Shown here: positions 53,605-63,771 of the stretch, piece after piece
Numbering within the stretch: the first letter of the stretch is position 1
Layout of the letters: the number at the start of each line of letters is the position of its first letter
Assembly (NCBI GenBank): GCA_934757155.1
Contig: CAKVLI010000004.1
Location: forward strand, 1 to 64,000
DNA: 64,000 nucleotides
Source: an uncultured Candidatus Melainabacteria bacterium
GTDB taxonomy: Bacteria > Cyanobacteriota > Vampirovibrionia > Gastranaerophilales > Gastranaerophilaceae
Direction: 5' to 3'
Program-made: the position numbers and the translations under genes
The notes under the pieces: generated by a model
The model's database searches: none
What the model saw: only the letters and a program-made list of their open reading frames with translations
What the model was told of the DNA's origin: nothing

Positions 53605-54719
53605 TGAAAAATTTAGTTGTAGGTGCCGGATTTTCCGGTGCAACAATTGCAAATTTAATAGCAACTGAATTGAACGAAGAAGTCGTTGTGATTGATTCAA
53701 AAGACCATATTGCAGGTAATTGTTATGACTACAAAGACGAAAACGGTATAACTATTCATAAATACGGTTCTCACATCTTCCACACCGGTAACGAAAAAGT
53801 TTGGAACTATATTTCAAAGTTTACTGATTTCAACACATATATACACAAGGTTTATGCAAATATTGACGGTATTGAAACAACTATTCCGTTCAATATTAAC
53901 ACTTTGTACGACGTGTTTCCTCAAAGTTTAGCTTCAAGGTTAGAAGAAAAATTACTTGCAAAATACGAATACAACAAAAAAGTTCCTATTTTAGAATTCA
54001 CAAAAGAAACAGACAAAGATTTAAAATTCTTGGCAGATTATGTTTATGAAAAAGTTTTCTTGCACTACACAACAAAACAATGGGGAGTTTCACCAAATGG
54101 CGTTGACGGTGCTGTAACAGCGAGAGTTCCTGTATATATCAGCAAAGACAACAGATATTTCCAAGACAAATATCAAGGTATACCTTTAGAGGGTTACACA
54201 AAGGTTGTTGAAAAAATGCTTGACAATAAAAACATTGAAGTTGTTTTGAATAAACCATTCAAGCATCTTAAAAATGCTGATAAAGAATACAAAAGAGTTT
54301 TTTACACAGGTGCAATTGATGAATATTTCAACTACGAATTAGGTCGATTGCCTTACAGAAGTGTGAACTTCAAATTTGAAACGCATAACCAAGAATATTA
54401 TCAACAGAATTCGGTCGTGAATTATCCTTGCAATTATGATTTCACTCGTATTCACGAATACAAACATTATTTAAACGAAAGATCTGACAAGACAGTTATT
54501 GCAAAGGAATATTCAGAAGCTTTTGAAATAGGTAAAAACGAAAGATATTATCCAATTCCAAAAGATGAAAATACGAAACTTTATAACAAGTATTTAGAAA
54601 AGGCGAAAGATTTGGATAATGTTTACTTTTTAGGTCGATTAGGTGACTACAAATACTACGATATGGACAAAGCAATAGCTCGCGCTATTGACCTATTTGA
54701 GGGTATAGCCAATGCCTAA
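53604..54719 (+). CDS. glf: UDP-galactopyranose mutase
   Basis: 371 residues. FAD-binding GAGFSGATIANLIA, AGNCYDYKDENGI and the active-site segments HKYGSHIFHT and RLPYRSVNFKFET. It converts UDP-galactopyranose to UDP-galactofuranose, so the polysaccharide probably contains galactofuranose. It overlaps both neighbouring glycosyltransferase genes (1 bp, 8 bp), one of which may transfer the furanose. Confidence 0.95.
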   Translation: MKNLVVGAGFSGATIANLIATELNEEVVVIDSKDHIAGNCYDYKDENGITIHKYGSHIFHTGNEKVWNYISKFTDFNTYIHKVYANIDGIETTIPFNINTLYDVFPQSLASRLEEKLLAKYEYNKKVPILEFTKETDKDLKFLADYVYEKVFLHYTTKQWGVSPNGVDGAVTARVPVYISKDNRYFQDKYQGIPLEGYTKVVEKMLDNKNIEVVLNKPFKHLKNADKEYKRVFYTGAIDEYFNYELGRLPYRSVNFKFETHNQEYYQQNSVVNYPCNYDFTRIHEYKHYLNERSDKTVIAKEYSEAFEIGKNERYYPIPKDENTKLYNKYLEKAKDLDNVYFLGRLGDYKYYDMDKAIARAIDLFEGIANA

Positions 54720-55788
54720 AGTATCAGTTATTGTTCCAATTTTTAACGTAGAAAAATATTTGAGAGAGTGTTTGGATAGTCTTATCAACCAAACCTTAGA
54801 CGATATTGAAATTATTTGCGTTAATGACGGCTCAACTGATAATTCAGCACAAATCTTAGAAGAATATAGATTTAAAGATAAGCGAATAAAGGTTATCAAT
54901 AAGGAGAATTCCGGATACGGGATTTCTATGAATATGGGGTTAGATGCTGCTAATGGTGAATATATTGGCATTGTTGAATCAGACGATTTTGCTGACTCTG
55001 AAATGTTTGAAGATTTATACAATCTTGCAAAAGAAAAGAATGCAGATATAGTCAAATCTGACTGGCTTGAATATACAACATCAACCGGTGCTGTAAGAAA
55101 AGCCGGCAGAATGGCTTTACTTCCGGAAAACAAAGATTTAAACGTAAAAGATAATCCAGAGATTTTAAAAATCCAACCTGCAATATGGAGTGCGATTTAT
55201 AGAAAAGGATTACTAACTGAAAACAATATAAGATTTACAGAAACAGCAGGTGCAAGCTATCAAGACACAGGTTTCGCATTTAAAGTTATGTGCTTGGCTA
55301 AAAATGTTGTACTTACTGATAAAGCCTACATTTATTATAGACAAGATAACTTAAATTCTTCAGTTAAATCGACGTCAAAGGTTTATGCGATTTGTACAGA
55401 ATACGCTGAAATTACAAAATTCTTGAATGAACATAAAGAACTTAAACCTTATGTAAACACTTATAAATTGGTTAAAGAATATGTTAATTACATGTGGAAT
55501 TTAAAACGAATTGATAAACAATTCAGAAAAGAATTTATAGAAAAGATTTCAGAAATTTTCTCTGACTATAAAGAAAGTGGTGAAATACCAACTGACTTTT
55601 TTAAAAAGGTTAATCGACACGAATTTAATATGTTAATTTCTGATACTGCAAAGTTTGAAAAACATATTGACAAACTTGTTAAAAAAGAACAGTTCAGAGA
55701 ATTGCGCAAAAAACTATTCTCAATTCATATCAATAAATCAAGAATTGATATTACGTTGTTTGGAAAACAGATTGTGAGGATTGGATAA
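54712..55788 (+). CDS. glycosyltransferase family 2 (B)
   Basis: 358 residues. VSVIVPIFNVEKYLRECLDS, VNDGSTDNSAQI and GIVESDDFAD give the GT-A fold. It is a paralogue of the gene at 52726, from which it differs mainly after residue 100. C-terminal ~60 residues form a helical tail (HINKSRIDITLFGKQIVRIG) as in bacterial capsular GT2 proteins. Overlaps glf by 8 bp and the next gene by 1 bp. Confidence 0.93.
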   Translation: MPKVSVIVPIFNVEKYLRECLDSLINQTLDDIEIICVNDGSTDNSAQILEEYRFKDKRIKVINKENSGYGISMNMGLDAANGEYIGIVESDDFADSEMFEDLYNLAKEKNADIVKSDWLEYTTSTGAVRKAGRMALLPENKDLNVKDNPEILKIQPAIWSAIYRKGLLTENNIRFTETAGASYQDTGFAFKVMCLAKNVVLTDKAYIYYRQDNLNSSVKSTSKVYAICTEYAEITKFLNEHKELKPYVNTYKLVKEYVNYMWNLKRIDKQFRKEFIEKISEIFSDYKESGEIPTDFFKKVNRHEFNMLISDTAKFEKHIDKLVKKEQFRELRKKLFSIHINKSRIDITLFGKQIVRIG

Positions 55789-56795
55789 TGCCAAATGCGA
55801 CAACAATTGAAATATTTATTCTTACATATAATCGTTTGTCATATCTAAAATCAGCAATAAATAGTGCTCTAAATCAGAGCATAAAAAATCTAAAAATTAC
55901 AATTATGGATAATTGTAGTACTGATGGTACTGAAGATTATGTAAAATCACTACAAAAAAAATATTCTAATTTATATTATTATAAGCAAAGAAAAAATGTG
56001 TCTGTCTTGGATAATTTTTTGTCTGTCCGACAGTTAGTTTCTGCTGAATATGTTCTAATATTTCATGATGACGATATTTTACATCCTGAATATATTAATG
56101 TTGCTTTAAAACTTTTGGATAAAAATAAAAATGTTAGTTTAATATATTCAAAAATTAATCCATTCAATAATGAAGTTTCTTTAATAGATGTAAATCAAGA
56201 AAAAATAACATATCGAATTTTTCAAAATAAATTAGATTTCGCTTGTTATACTTATTTTCTTATAATTAAAAATAATTTAATTTTTCCAACTTGCATATTT
56301 AAAACACAAAATTTAAAAAATGTAAAAATAACAAAACTAATTAAAGATGCTGATAGTATAGCGGATAAATTATTAGTAACTGAAGTTGTACAAGATGGAA
56401 GAGTTATATATATAGATACACCATTTTATAACTATCGTATACATTCAACACAAGAATCAAGAACAAAAACCTTAAATACACAAGAATATTTTGCAAATTG
56501 TAATTATTTTAGGCAAGTTTTGAACGCTAATTTTTATTCGAGATTAATATACAATATCTTTTCATATAAATGGTTTCATAAAATGTATCGTTATTGGGGA
56601 TGCAAAGAAAATTATTCGGAACAAGAATTGGTTAAATTTGCCTATCAAAATAAGATAATTTCCTTATATACATATTTGATATTTAAACCTGTAACTAAAT
56701 TTATCTTGCGTCCAATTAATTACATATTAATGAAGATGTTATGTTTAAGACAATACCCAAAATGTTCTTTAGACTTGAGAAAGGAGCAGGTATGA
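55788..56795 (+). CDS. glycosyltransferase family 2 (C)
   Basis: 335 residues. IEIFILTYNRLSYLKSAINS, MDNCSTDGTED and HDDDILHPEY at about 96-105. C-terminal residues include hydrophobic, aromatic-rich stretches. Lower GC and many AAT/TTA codons set this gene apart from the first three genes of the locus, suggesting separate acquisition. It overlaps rfbF by 4 bp. Confidence 0.88.
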   Translation: MPNATTIEIFILTYNRLSYLKSAINSALNQSIKNLKITIMDNCSTDGTEDYVKSLQKKYSNLYYYKQRKNVSVLDNFLSVRQLVSAEYVLIFHDDDILHPEYINVALKLLDKNKNVSLIYSKINPFNNEVSLIDVNQEKITYRIFQNKLDFACYTYFLIIKNNLIFPTCIFKTQNLKNVKITKLIKDADSIADKLLVTEVVQDGRVIYIDTPFYNYRIHSTQESRTKTLNTQEYFANCNYFRQVLNANFYSRLIYNIFSYKWFHKMYRYWGCKENYSEQELVKFAYQNKIISLYTYLIFKPVTKFILRPINYILMKMLCLRQYPKCSLDLRKEQV

Positions 56796-57592
56796 AAATT
56801 ATTATTCTTGCAGGTGGATTTGGCACAAGATTATCAGAAGAAACAAAGTTAATTCCAAAACCAATGGTAGAAATTGGTGGTAAACCAATTATTTGGCATA
56901 TTATGAAAATTTATTCATATTATGGTTTTAATGATTTTATTGTCTTAACAGGCTATAAATCTCACGTTATAAAAGACTATTTTGTTCACTATTATCAACA
57001 ATATTCAGACATTACAGTTGATATGGCAAATAATTCTGTTGAAATTCATAAAATGCAAACAGAACCTTGGAAAGTTACTATGTTATACACAGGTCAAAAC
57101 ACAATGACTGGTGGAAGAATTAAAAGAGCACAAGAATATATTGGAAATGAACCATTCATGCTAACTTACGGCGACGGAGTAGCAGATATAGACGTAGCTA
57201 AATTAATTGAACATCATAAACAAAGTGGTAAATATTGCACATTAACTGCAGTAAAACCTTCAGGAAAATTTGGTGCGTTAGACATTCAAAAAGACGGAAC
57301 TATAAATTCGTTCCAAGAAAAACCTGATGGCGATGGAAACTGGATTAATGGAGGTTTTATGGTATGTGAACCGCAAGTTTTTGATTACATTAAAGATGGT
57401 GATAGCACTATTTTTGAAAGAGCTCCATTAGAAAATTTAGCGAGAGAAGGACAATTGAATGCATATAAACATAAAGGTTTTTGGAAGCCAATGGATACAT
57501 TGAATGATAAAAACCAATTAACAGATATGTGGATAAAAAATGAAGCTCCTTGGGCAAAATGGTTACAATCGAAAGAGGTTGTTAATGTTTAA
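56792..57592 (+). CDS. rfbF: glucose-1-phosphate cytidylyltransferase
   Basis: 266 residues from ATG 56792 with AAGGAG 6 bp upstream (the frame opens 51 bp earlier). Motifs: LAGGFGTRLSEETKLIPKPM, YGDGVADI and FQEKPDGDGNWINGGFMV. It makes CDP-glucose, the first step to CDP-3,6-dideoxyhexoses. Overlaps the preceding gene by 4 bp and rfbG by 8 bp. Confidence 0.95.
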   Translation: MKIIILAGGFGTRLSEETKLIPKPMVEIGGKPIIWHIMKIYSYYGFNDFIVLTGYKSHVIKDYFVHYYQQYSDITVDMANNSVEIHKMQTEPWKVTMLYTGQNTMTGGRIKRAQEYIGNEPFMLTYGDGVADIDVAKLIEHHKQSGKYCTLTAVKPSGKFGALDIQKDGTINSFQEKPDGDGNWINGGFMVCEPQVFDYIKDGDSTIFERAPLENLAREGQLNAYKHKGFWKPMDTLNDKNQLTDMWIKNEAPWAKWLQSKEVVNV

Positions 57593-58661
57593 TAATATTT
57601 ATAATGATAAAAAAGTTTTAGTAACGGGTCATACAGGTTTTAAAGGTAGCTGGCTTACACTTTGGTTAAAAAGTTTAGGTGCAGATGTTTGCGGCTATTC
57701 ATTAGAACCAAACACAACACCTTCAATGTTTGAAGAACTTAGAATTTATGGTCATTGCAGGCACGTTATTGGAAACATTCTTGACACTAAAACTTTGGAA
57801 GAAACAATAAATGAATTTAAACCTGATATTGTCTTTCATTTAGCAGCTCAACCGCTTGTAAGACTTTCTTACAAAGAACCCAAAATGACTTATGAAACAA
57901 ATGTTATTGGCTCTTTAAATGTACTAGAGGCGGCAAGAAAATGTAAAAGTGTAAAAGCATTTGTAAATGTAACGACTGACAAATGTTATGAAAATAAAGA
58001 GGTAAGCAGGGGTTATAAAGAAGATGAGCCAATGGGTGGGTACGATATGTATTCATCTTCAAAAGGTTGTGTTGAAATTATGTCATCGTCTTTCAGACGT
58101 TCATTTTTGCAGGAAGAAGGGGCTTATGCAATGGCAACAGCCAGAGCTGGTAATGTTATTGGTGGTGGTGATTGGGCAGAAGATAGGTTAATTCCAGATT
58201 GTGTAAGATACATTAATGCTGGTGAAAAAATTGAAATCAGAAATCCTATTGCTGTAAGACCTTGGCAACACGTATTAGAACCACTTTCCGGATATCTGTT
58301 ATTAGGACAAAGATTGTTAGAGAAAGGTAAAAAATTTGCAGAAGGATTTAATTTCGGACCGAACGAAGATAGTGTTTTAAAAGTTGCAGATGTGGCTCAA
58401 AAGGTTTGTGAATATTATGGTAAGGGCGAAGTTGTTGTCCATAAACAAGATGATTTGCACGAGGCGAATTTATTAATGCTAAATATTGAAAAAGCAGAAA
58501 AAGTTTTAGGTTGGATACCGACTTATACAGCAGATGAAGCGGTTAAGCATACAGTTGAATGGTATAAACATTTTTATGCAAAAGAAGTTGATATGTTCAA
58601 TTTTACAATAGAACAAATTAAAGATTATGAGGATAATATAAGATGGGCGAAAAAGAGTTAA
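57585..58661 (+). CDS. rfbG: CDP-glucose 4,6-dehydratase
   Basis: 358 residues from ATG 57585 (the frame opens at 57540, inside rfbF). Short-chain dehydrogenase fold: VTGHTGFKGSWLTLWLKSLG for NAD, YSSSKG with catalytic Tyr-Lys at about 160, RAGNVIGGGDWAEDRLIPD. It forms CDP-4-keto-6-deoxyglucose. It overlaps rfbF by 8 bp and rfbH by 19 bp. Confidence 0.95.
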   Translation: MFNNIYNDKKVLVTGHTGFKGSWLTLWLKSLGADVCGYSLEPNTTPSMFEELRIYGHCRHVIGNILDTKTLEETINEFKPDIVFHLAAQPLVRLSYKEPKMTYETNVIGSLNVLEAARKCKSVKAFVNVTTDKCYENKEVSRGYKEDEPMGGYDMYSSSKGCVEIMSSSFRRSFLQEEGAYAMATARAGNVIGGGDWAEDRLIPDCVRYINAGEKIEIRNPIAVRPWQHVLEPLSGYLLLGQRLLEKGKKFAEGFNFGPNEDSVLKVADVAQKVCEYYGKGEVVVHKQDDLHEANLLMLNIEKAEKVLGWIPTYTADEAVKHTVEWYKHFYAKEVDMFNFTIEQIKDYEDNIRWAKKS

Positions 58662-60004
58662 GAAATAAAGTAAAAGAAGCAGCAAAAGAATATTATAAAG
58701 AGATTTACGGCAAAAAACGTGAATTTGATTATATTCCACCAAGCGGAAAACTTTTGGGCGAAGAAGAATTGATGAATATGATTGATGCTTCGCTTGATAT
58801 GTGGCTTACCGCAGGAAGATTTAATAAAGAATTTGAACAAAAATTTGCAAAATATATGGGAGTTAAATATGCACTTTCAACGAATTCAGGCTCAAGCGCT
58901 AATTTATTAGCCTTTTCAGCTTTGACTTCTCACAAATTGGGTGATAGGGCATTGAAAAAAGGTGATGAGGTAATTTCTGTCGCAGCTGGTTTCCCTACAA
59001 CTATCAATCCTATTATCCAAAATGGAATGATTCCAGTCTTTGTGGATTGCGAAATCGGAACTTATAATATTGATGCTGACAAAATAGAAGAAGCAATTAC
59101 ACCTAAAACTAAGGCAATTTTCTTGGCTCACACTTTGGGTAACAGCTATGATTTGGATAAGATTATGGCACTTGCAGAAAAATATAATTTATGGGTTATT
59201 GAAGATTCTTGCGACGCTTTGGGCGGTGAATACAAAGGACGTAAGATTGGTACAATCGGTCATATAGGAACATTTAGTTTCTATCCTGCTCACCATTTGA
59301 CTATGGGTGAAGGCGGGGCTGTTATTACAAACGACCCTCAACTTTACAAAATAATTATGTCTTTTAGGGATTGGGGCAGAGATTGTTGTTGTCCTCCAGG
59401 ACGTGATGGGGTTTGCGGAAAGAGATTTACGCAACAGTTGGGTAATTTGCCTTATGGATATGACCATAAATACACATATTCTCACGTTGGATATAATTTG
59501 AAAATAACAGATTGGCAAGCGGCTTTGGGTTGTTCTCAAATCGAAAAATTAGACGGATTTTTGGCAATAAGAAAAAGAAATGCAGAACTTTTGACAAAAC
59601 TTCTTTCTGACTTGCAAAACTATTTAATTTTACCAGTTGTAAACGAGGGCGTTAAACCGTCTTGGTTTGGGTATTTGATTTCTGTAAAACCTGATGCACC
59701 TTTCACAAAACAACAATTGGTTGAATATTTAGAAAGCCATAAAATTGGTACACGTCAATTGTTTGCTGGTAATATTTTGCGTCAACCGATGATTGTAGAT
59801 AATGATATTAATTTCAGAATTGGTAATTTAGACTTATTAAGCTCAAAAGATTTGACGGAAGAATGGTATAAAAAGCTACCCAAAACTGATTTCATAATGA
59901 ACAACACTTTCTGGGTTGGAACATTTCCGGCATTAGGCGAAGAAGAAATTACAAGAATTGCTGATACAATAAAAGAATTTGTTGAGGCTAAGATTTATGG
60001 CTAA
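58643..60004 (+). CDS. rfbH: CDP-4-keto-6-deoxyglucose 3-dehydrase (E1), RfbH
   Basis: 453 residues, aspartate-aminotransferase fold, PMP and [2Fe-2S] dependent. The usual PLP lysine is replaced by histidine in YPAHHLTMGEGG (H217/H218), the mark of E1 dehydrases. Cysteines in RDCCCPPGRDGVCGKRF are the likely Fe-S ligands. It removes the 3-hydroxyl, giving 3,6-dideoxyhexose precursors. A reductase partner (DdhD/AscD) is not in the window. Overlaps the next gene by 8 bp. Confidence 0.95.
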   Translation: MGEKELRNKVKEAAKEYYKEIYGKKREFDYIPPSGKLLGEEELMNMIDASLDMWLTAGRFNKEFEQKFAKYMGVKYALSTNSGSSANLLAFSALTSHKLGDRALKKGDEVISVAAGFPTTINPIIQNGMIPVFVDCEIGTYNIDADKIEEAITPKTKAIFLAHTLGNSYDLDKIMALAEKYNLWVIEDSCDALGGEYKGRKIGTIGHIGTFSFYPAHHLTMGEGGAVITNDPQLYKIIMSFRDWGRDCCCPPGRDGVCGKRFTQQLGNLPYGYDHKYTYSHVGYNLKITDWQAALGCSQIEKLDGFLAIRKRNAELLTKLLSDLQNYLILPVVNEGVKPSWFGYLISVKPDAPFTKQQLVEYLESHKIGTRQLFAGNILRQPMIVDNDINFRIGNLDLLSSKDLTEEWYKKLPKTDFIMNNTFWVGTFPALGEEEITRIADTIKEFVEAKIYG

Positions 60005-61700
60005 AATTAAAGTTACTGACTATATTATAAAAAAAATAATTGAGAATAATGTAAACACAATATTTGGATATCCTGGCGGAGTAGTTTGTCATTTAATTGA
60101 TTCAGCTACAAAATATAGTGATAAAATTGATATTAAATTAAATTATCATGAACAAGCAAGCGCATTTTCTGCATGTGGATATGCTCAGGCTAGCGGTAAA
60201 TTAGGTGTTGCATTTGCTACAAGTGGGCCAGGTGCGACTAATTTGATAACAGGTATAGCAAATGCTTGGTTTGATTCTTTACCAGTTTTATTTTTAACAG
60301 GTCAAGTTGACACATATGCACTAAAAAGTAATATTAAATCTGAAATTCGTCAATATGGTTTTCAAGAAACAGATATTATTTCAATTGTTAAACCTATTAC
60401 AAAATATTGTATTCAAATATTAAAAGCAGAGGATATAAAAGAAGAATTAGATAAAGCTATAAAAATTGCATTATCTAATAGAAAAGGTCCGGTATTAATT
60501 GATTTACCAGCCGATATTCAAAGAGCCTTTATTGAAGTTTGTGATTTTAACGAATTACCCAAAGAAGAATATAAAGAAAAAAGTAATTATTATAAAATTA
60601 TTCAAAAAGAATTAAAAAAATCTAAACGACCAATATTTTTAGTTGGTGCGGGATTAAATCAATGCAATTTAAGAGAAGATTTTAGAAAACTTGCAAATGA
60701 TTATCAGATACCAGTTGTAACTTCGATGTCAGCTATAGATATTTTGCCATATGATGACGTTTTGAATTGTGGATTTATCGGAGTTAATGGTCATAGATAT
60801 GCAAATTTGATTTTAGCAAAAAGCGATTTGGTAATTTGTATAGGTACAAGATTAGATTTAAAACAAATTGGAATTAAAAGGCAATTTTTTAAAAATCAAA
60901 AAATAATTCGAGTGGATATTGATAAAAACGAATTAAATTATTTTATAAATCATAATGAAATCAGGATTGAGACGGGTTTAAAAACATTTTTAAAAGATTT
61001 TAATAACATATCAGAAAAATGTTGTCATAAAGAATGGATAAAAACCACAAATAAAATAAAAGAAAAGTTAAAATATGCCAATGATAATGAAGAAGCGCAT
61101 AAATTTTTAAGAAAGATTTCTTCATTAATACAAGAAGATGTAACATACTCATTGGATGTAGGACAAAATCAAGTATGGGCTATTCAAGCATTGGAATTGA
61201 AAAATAATCAAAAAGTCATTATGTCTGCAGGATTAGGTACTATGGGGTATGCATTACCAGCAGCAATTGGTGCTTATTATGCTACGCAAAAACCAAGTAT
61301 TGTAATAGTTGGCGATGGTGGTATTCAGATGAATATTCAAGAATTACAATTTATATCTCATCATAAATTACCGATAACAATAATTTTATGTAATAATAGG
61401 TGTCTAGGTATGATTCGGCAATTTCAAGAAAAGAATTTTAATTCAAACTATAAAATTACAACATTAACGACAGGTTATTCTGTACCAGATTTTAAGAAAA
61501 TCGCAAAAGCTTATAATATTAAATGTGTATCAATAAACAAATTAGAAGAATTAAAACATATCAATATAAGCAAACCTAATTTTATAGAAGTTAATTTGGA
61601 TACTGTAACATATTTAGAACCTGCTTTTGGAAAAGATAATTTATTCGATCAAATTCCTAATATAGATCGAGAGCTATACAATGAAATAATGGAGTTATAA
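59997..61700 (+). CDS. thiamine-diphosphate enzyme, acetolactate synthase/YerE-like
   Basis: 567 residues from ATG 59997 (GAGG upstream). TPP enzyme with catalytic Glu52 (NYHEQASAF), central FAD-type domain and C-terminal GDGGIQMNIQE...NNR TPP/Mg motif. Housekeeping IlvB is possible, but the position right after rfbH suggests the YerE role: transfer of a two-carbon acetyl unit from pyruvate to CDP-3,6-dideoxy-4-ketoglucose to make a branched sugar (yersiniose route). No regulatory subunit is adjacent. Strongly AT-rich. Confidence 0.85.
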   Translation: MAKIKVTDYIIKKIIENNVNTIFGYPGGVVCHLIDSATKYSDKIDIKLNYHEQASAFSACGYAQASGKLGVAFATSGPGATNLITGIANAWFDSLPVLFLTGQVDTYALKSNIKSEIRQYGFQETDIISIVKPITKYCIQILKAEDIKEELDKAIKIALSNRKGPVLIDLPADIQRAFIEVCDFNELPKEEYKEKSNYYKIIQKELKKSKRPIFLVGAGLNQCNLREDFRKLANDYQIPVVTSMSAIDILPYDDVLNCGFIGVNGHRYANLILAKSDLVICIGTRLDLKQIGIKRQFFKNQKIIRVDIDKNELNYFINHNEIRIETGLKTFLKDFNNISEKCCHKEWIKTTNKIKEKLKYANDNEEAHKFLRKISSLIQEDVTYSLDVGQNQVWAIQALELKNNQKVIMSAGLGTMGYALPAAIGAYYATQKPSIVIVGDGGIQMNIQELQFISHHKLPITIILCNNRCLGMIRQFQEKNFNSNYKITTLTTGYSVPDFKKIAKAYNIKCVSINKLEELKHINISKPNFIEVNLDTVTYLEPAFGKDNLFDQIPNIDRELYNEIMEL

Positions 61701-63761
61701 ATGAAAAATATAAAAGTTTTAGATTGTACATTGAGAGATGGTGGGTATATCAATGATTGGAATTTTGGAAAAAATGCCATTTTAGATATAAAGGAAGAAC
61801 TTGAAAAAAGTAATACGGAGATAATCGAACTAGGTTTTATTCGTGATGAAGATAAAAATGAAGATAGAAGTATTTTTACTAGCATTGATGAGGTTAAAAA
61901 ATTAATTAAAAATAAACTTCCAAATAGAGAATATGCTATTATGACGGAGGTTTCAAATCCTTATCCGTTAGAAAAATTAGAACCTTATTCAGAAGGTGCT
62001 CCTGAAATTATTCGAGTAATTGTATGGAAACGCATGTTAAAAGAAGGTTACGAGTATTGTAAAGGTATTGTGGAAAAAGGTTATAAACTATGTGTGCAAC
62101 CTGCCAGAGTCAGTCAATATTCTGATGAAGAATTTGTAGAGATGCTTAATTTATTTAGTTCGTTAAATCCTATGGCAATATATGTTGTTGATAGTTGGGG
62201 AACAATGTATAAAGATGAGTTATTGCATTATCTAAAACTCGCAGATGAAAATTTAAAACCAGAAATTGCGGTAGGCTATCATGGACATAACAATTTAATG
62301 CAAGCATTTGAAGTTGCTTGTGCATTTTGTGAGCAAAATCTTGCTCGAGATTTAATTATAGATGCAAGTGTTTATGGTATAGGCAGAGGTGCAGGTAACT
62401 TAAATATTGAACTTTTTGCAAAATGGGCAAATGAAAAATTAGAGAAAAATTATGATATAAATACTTTTATAGCAATTTACGATAAATACATATTACAAAT
62501 TTATGAACAAGAAAAATGGGGATATTCAATTCCGTTTGAAATCACTGCAAAATATAATTGTAATCCTAATTATGCTAATTATTACGTAGAAAAAGGACTT
62601 TCATGTGAAGAAATAGGAAAAAGTATTTCAGCTATACCTGCTCAAGAAAGAATAATTTTTAATCCGGAAATAGCGAAACAATATGCAAATACAAAAATAT
62701 ATGATAATAAGCTTGCAATCGTCGTACCTACTAAAAATAGGGCAAATAGTATTATAGGTTTTTTAAATGACTATGTCATTGATTATTATAACAATAATAT
62801 AGATGTAATTATTTATGATTCAAGCGATAATGATAAAATAGAAAAAATCGTCAACAAATATAATGAAAAATATTCAAATATAAAATATAAAAGATATGAA
62901 GATGATGTAAAAAGCAAAAGTATTGATAAAAAATACATTAGTATAATAGAAAAATATGCTGATCAATATAAGTATTTATGGATTACAAGAGATGGATTAG
63001 CAATCAATATTTCTGAAATTCTTCCACAGATTAATAAATATCTAGATAACAATTATGAAGTAATTGTTTTAGATATTATGGAAAGAGATCTTAACAAAAT
63101 CGGACAAAAAGAATATGATAGTATCACAGAATTATTTCAAGATTGCTTATTTCAAATGTCTGTTTTGGGTGCTACAATTGTAAGAAGTGATGTTTTAAAA
63201 AATGTTATTGAACAAATTCCATTGGATGATGAAAAGAATTATGGAATGTATTGGCCTATAGCATACTTTGATTGCTATGCAAATACTGAAATAAAAGCAA
63301 TTAAACTAATATTAACTTTGTGGCGTTCCAATTATTGCATAACTGGGGGCTCTTTCTGGCATAAGAATTTTTTATGGCAATTTGGAGAAAGATGGTATAA
63401 ATCAATAATGTTACTACCTGAAATTTATAATCCATATAAACCCAATGCTTTGAAATTTAAACTATCAGATTGTGAGCCGTTTTCTTTGTTATTTATATTA
63501 AAAGTAAAAAAACATAATCATTTAAGTATTCTTGAATTTTTTAAATACAAAACATACATAAAAGAAGTATGTGATATTTCATTATGGCAGATATTTTTAA
63601 TATTTTGTTTACCTTATTTTATACTAAGACCAATTCATAAAATACTATTAAAAAAACAAAAAATGTCCAAAAAAAAATTCTTAAACAATTTAGTAAATAA
63701 ATTTTTAAATGACGAAATAAAAGAAAAAGATATAATGGTTTTTATGAATAAATCTTTTTAA
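61701..63761 (+). CDS. fusion of DRE-TIM aldolase and glycosyltransferase-like domain
   Basis: 686 residues. Residues 1-290 are an HMGL-like aldolase (VLDCTLRDGGYINDW, metal site VGYHGHNNLMQAFE, YGIGRGAGNLNIELF), near 4-hydroxy-2-oxovalerate aldolase. Residues about 340-480 begin LAIVVPTKNRANSIIGF and look like a family-2 glycosyltransferase, though the DxD motif is unclear (LWITRDGLA). A hydrophobic, basic C-terminus (ISLWQIFLIFCLPYFILRPI) may bind the membrane. It follows the TPP enzyme directly (0 bp gap; the ATG adjoins the stop). The aldolase may feed or cleave a 2-keto sugar precursor. Confidence 0.82.
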   Translation: MKNIKVLDCTLRDGGYINDWNFGKNAILDIKEELEKSNTEIIELGFIRDEDKNEDRSIFTSIDEVKKLIKNKLPNREYAIMTEVSNPYPLEKLEPYSEGAPEIIRVIVWKRMLKEGYEYCKGIVEKGYKLCVQPARVSQYSDEEFVEMLNLFSSLNPMAIYVVDSWGTMYKDELLHYLKLADENLKPEIAVGYHGHNNLMQAFEVACAFCEQNLARDLIIDASVYGIGRGAGNLNIELFAKWANEKLEKNYDINTFIAIYDKYILQIYEQEKWGYSIPFEITAKYNCNPNYANYYVEKGLSCEEIGKSISAIPAQERIIFNPEIAKQYANTKIYDNKLAIVVPTKNRANSIIGFLNDYVIDYYNNNIDVIIYDSSDNDKIEKIVNKYNEKYSNIKYKRYEDDVKSKSIDKKYISIIEKYADQYKYLWITRDGLAINISEILPQINKYLDNNYEVIVLDIMERDLNKIGQKEYDSITELFQDCLFQMSVLGATIVRSDVLKNVIEQIPLDDEKNYGMYWPIAYFDCYANTEIKAIKLILTLWRSNYCITGGSFWHKNFLWQFGERWYKSIMLLPEIYNPYKPNALKFKLSDCEPFSLLFILKVKKHNHLSILEFFKYKTYIKEVCDISLWQIFLIFCLPYFILRPIHKILLKKQKMSKKKFLNNLVNKFLNDEIKEKDIMVFMNKSF

Positions 63762-63771
63762 GGAGAAAACA

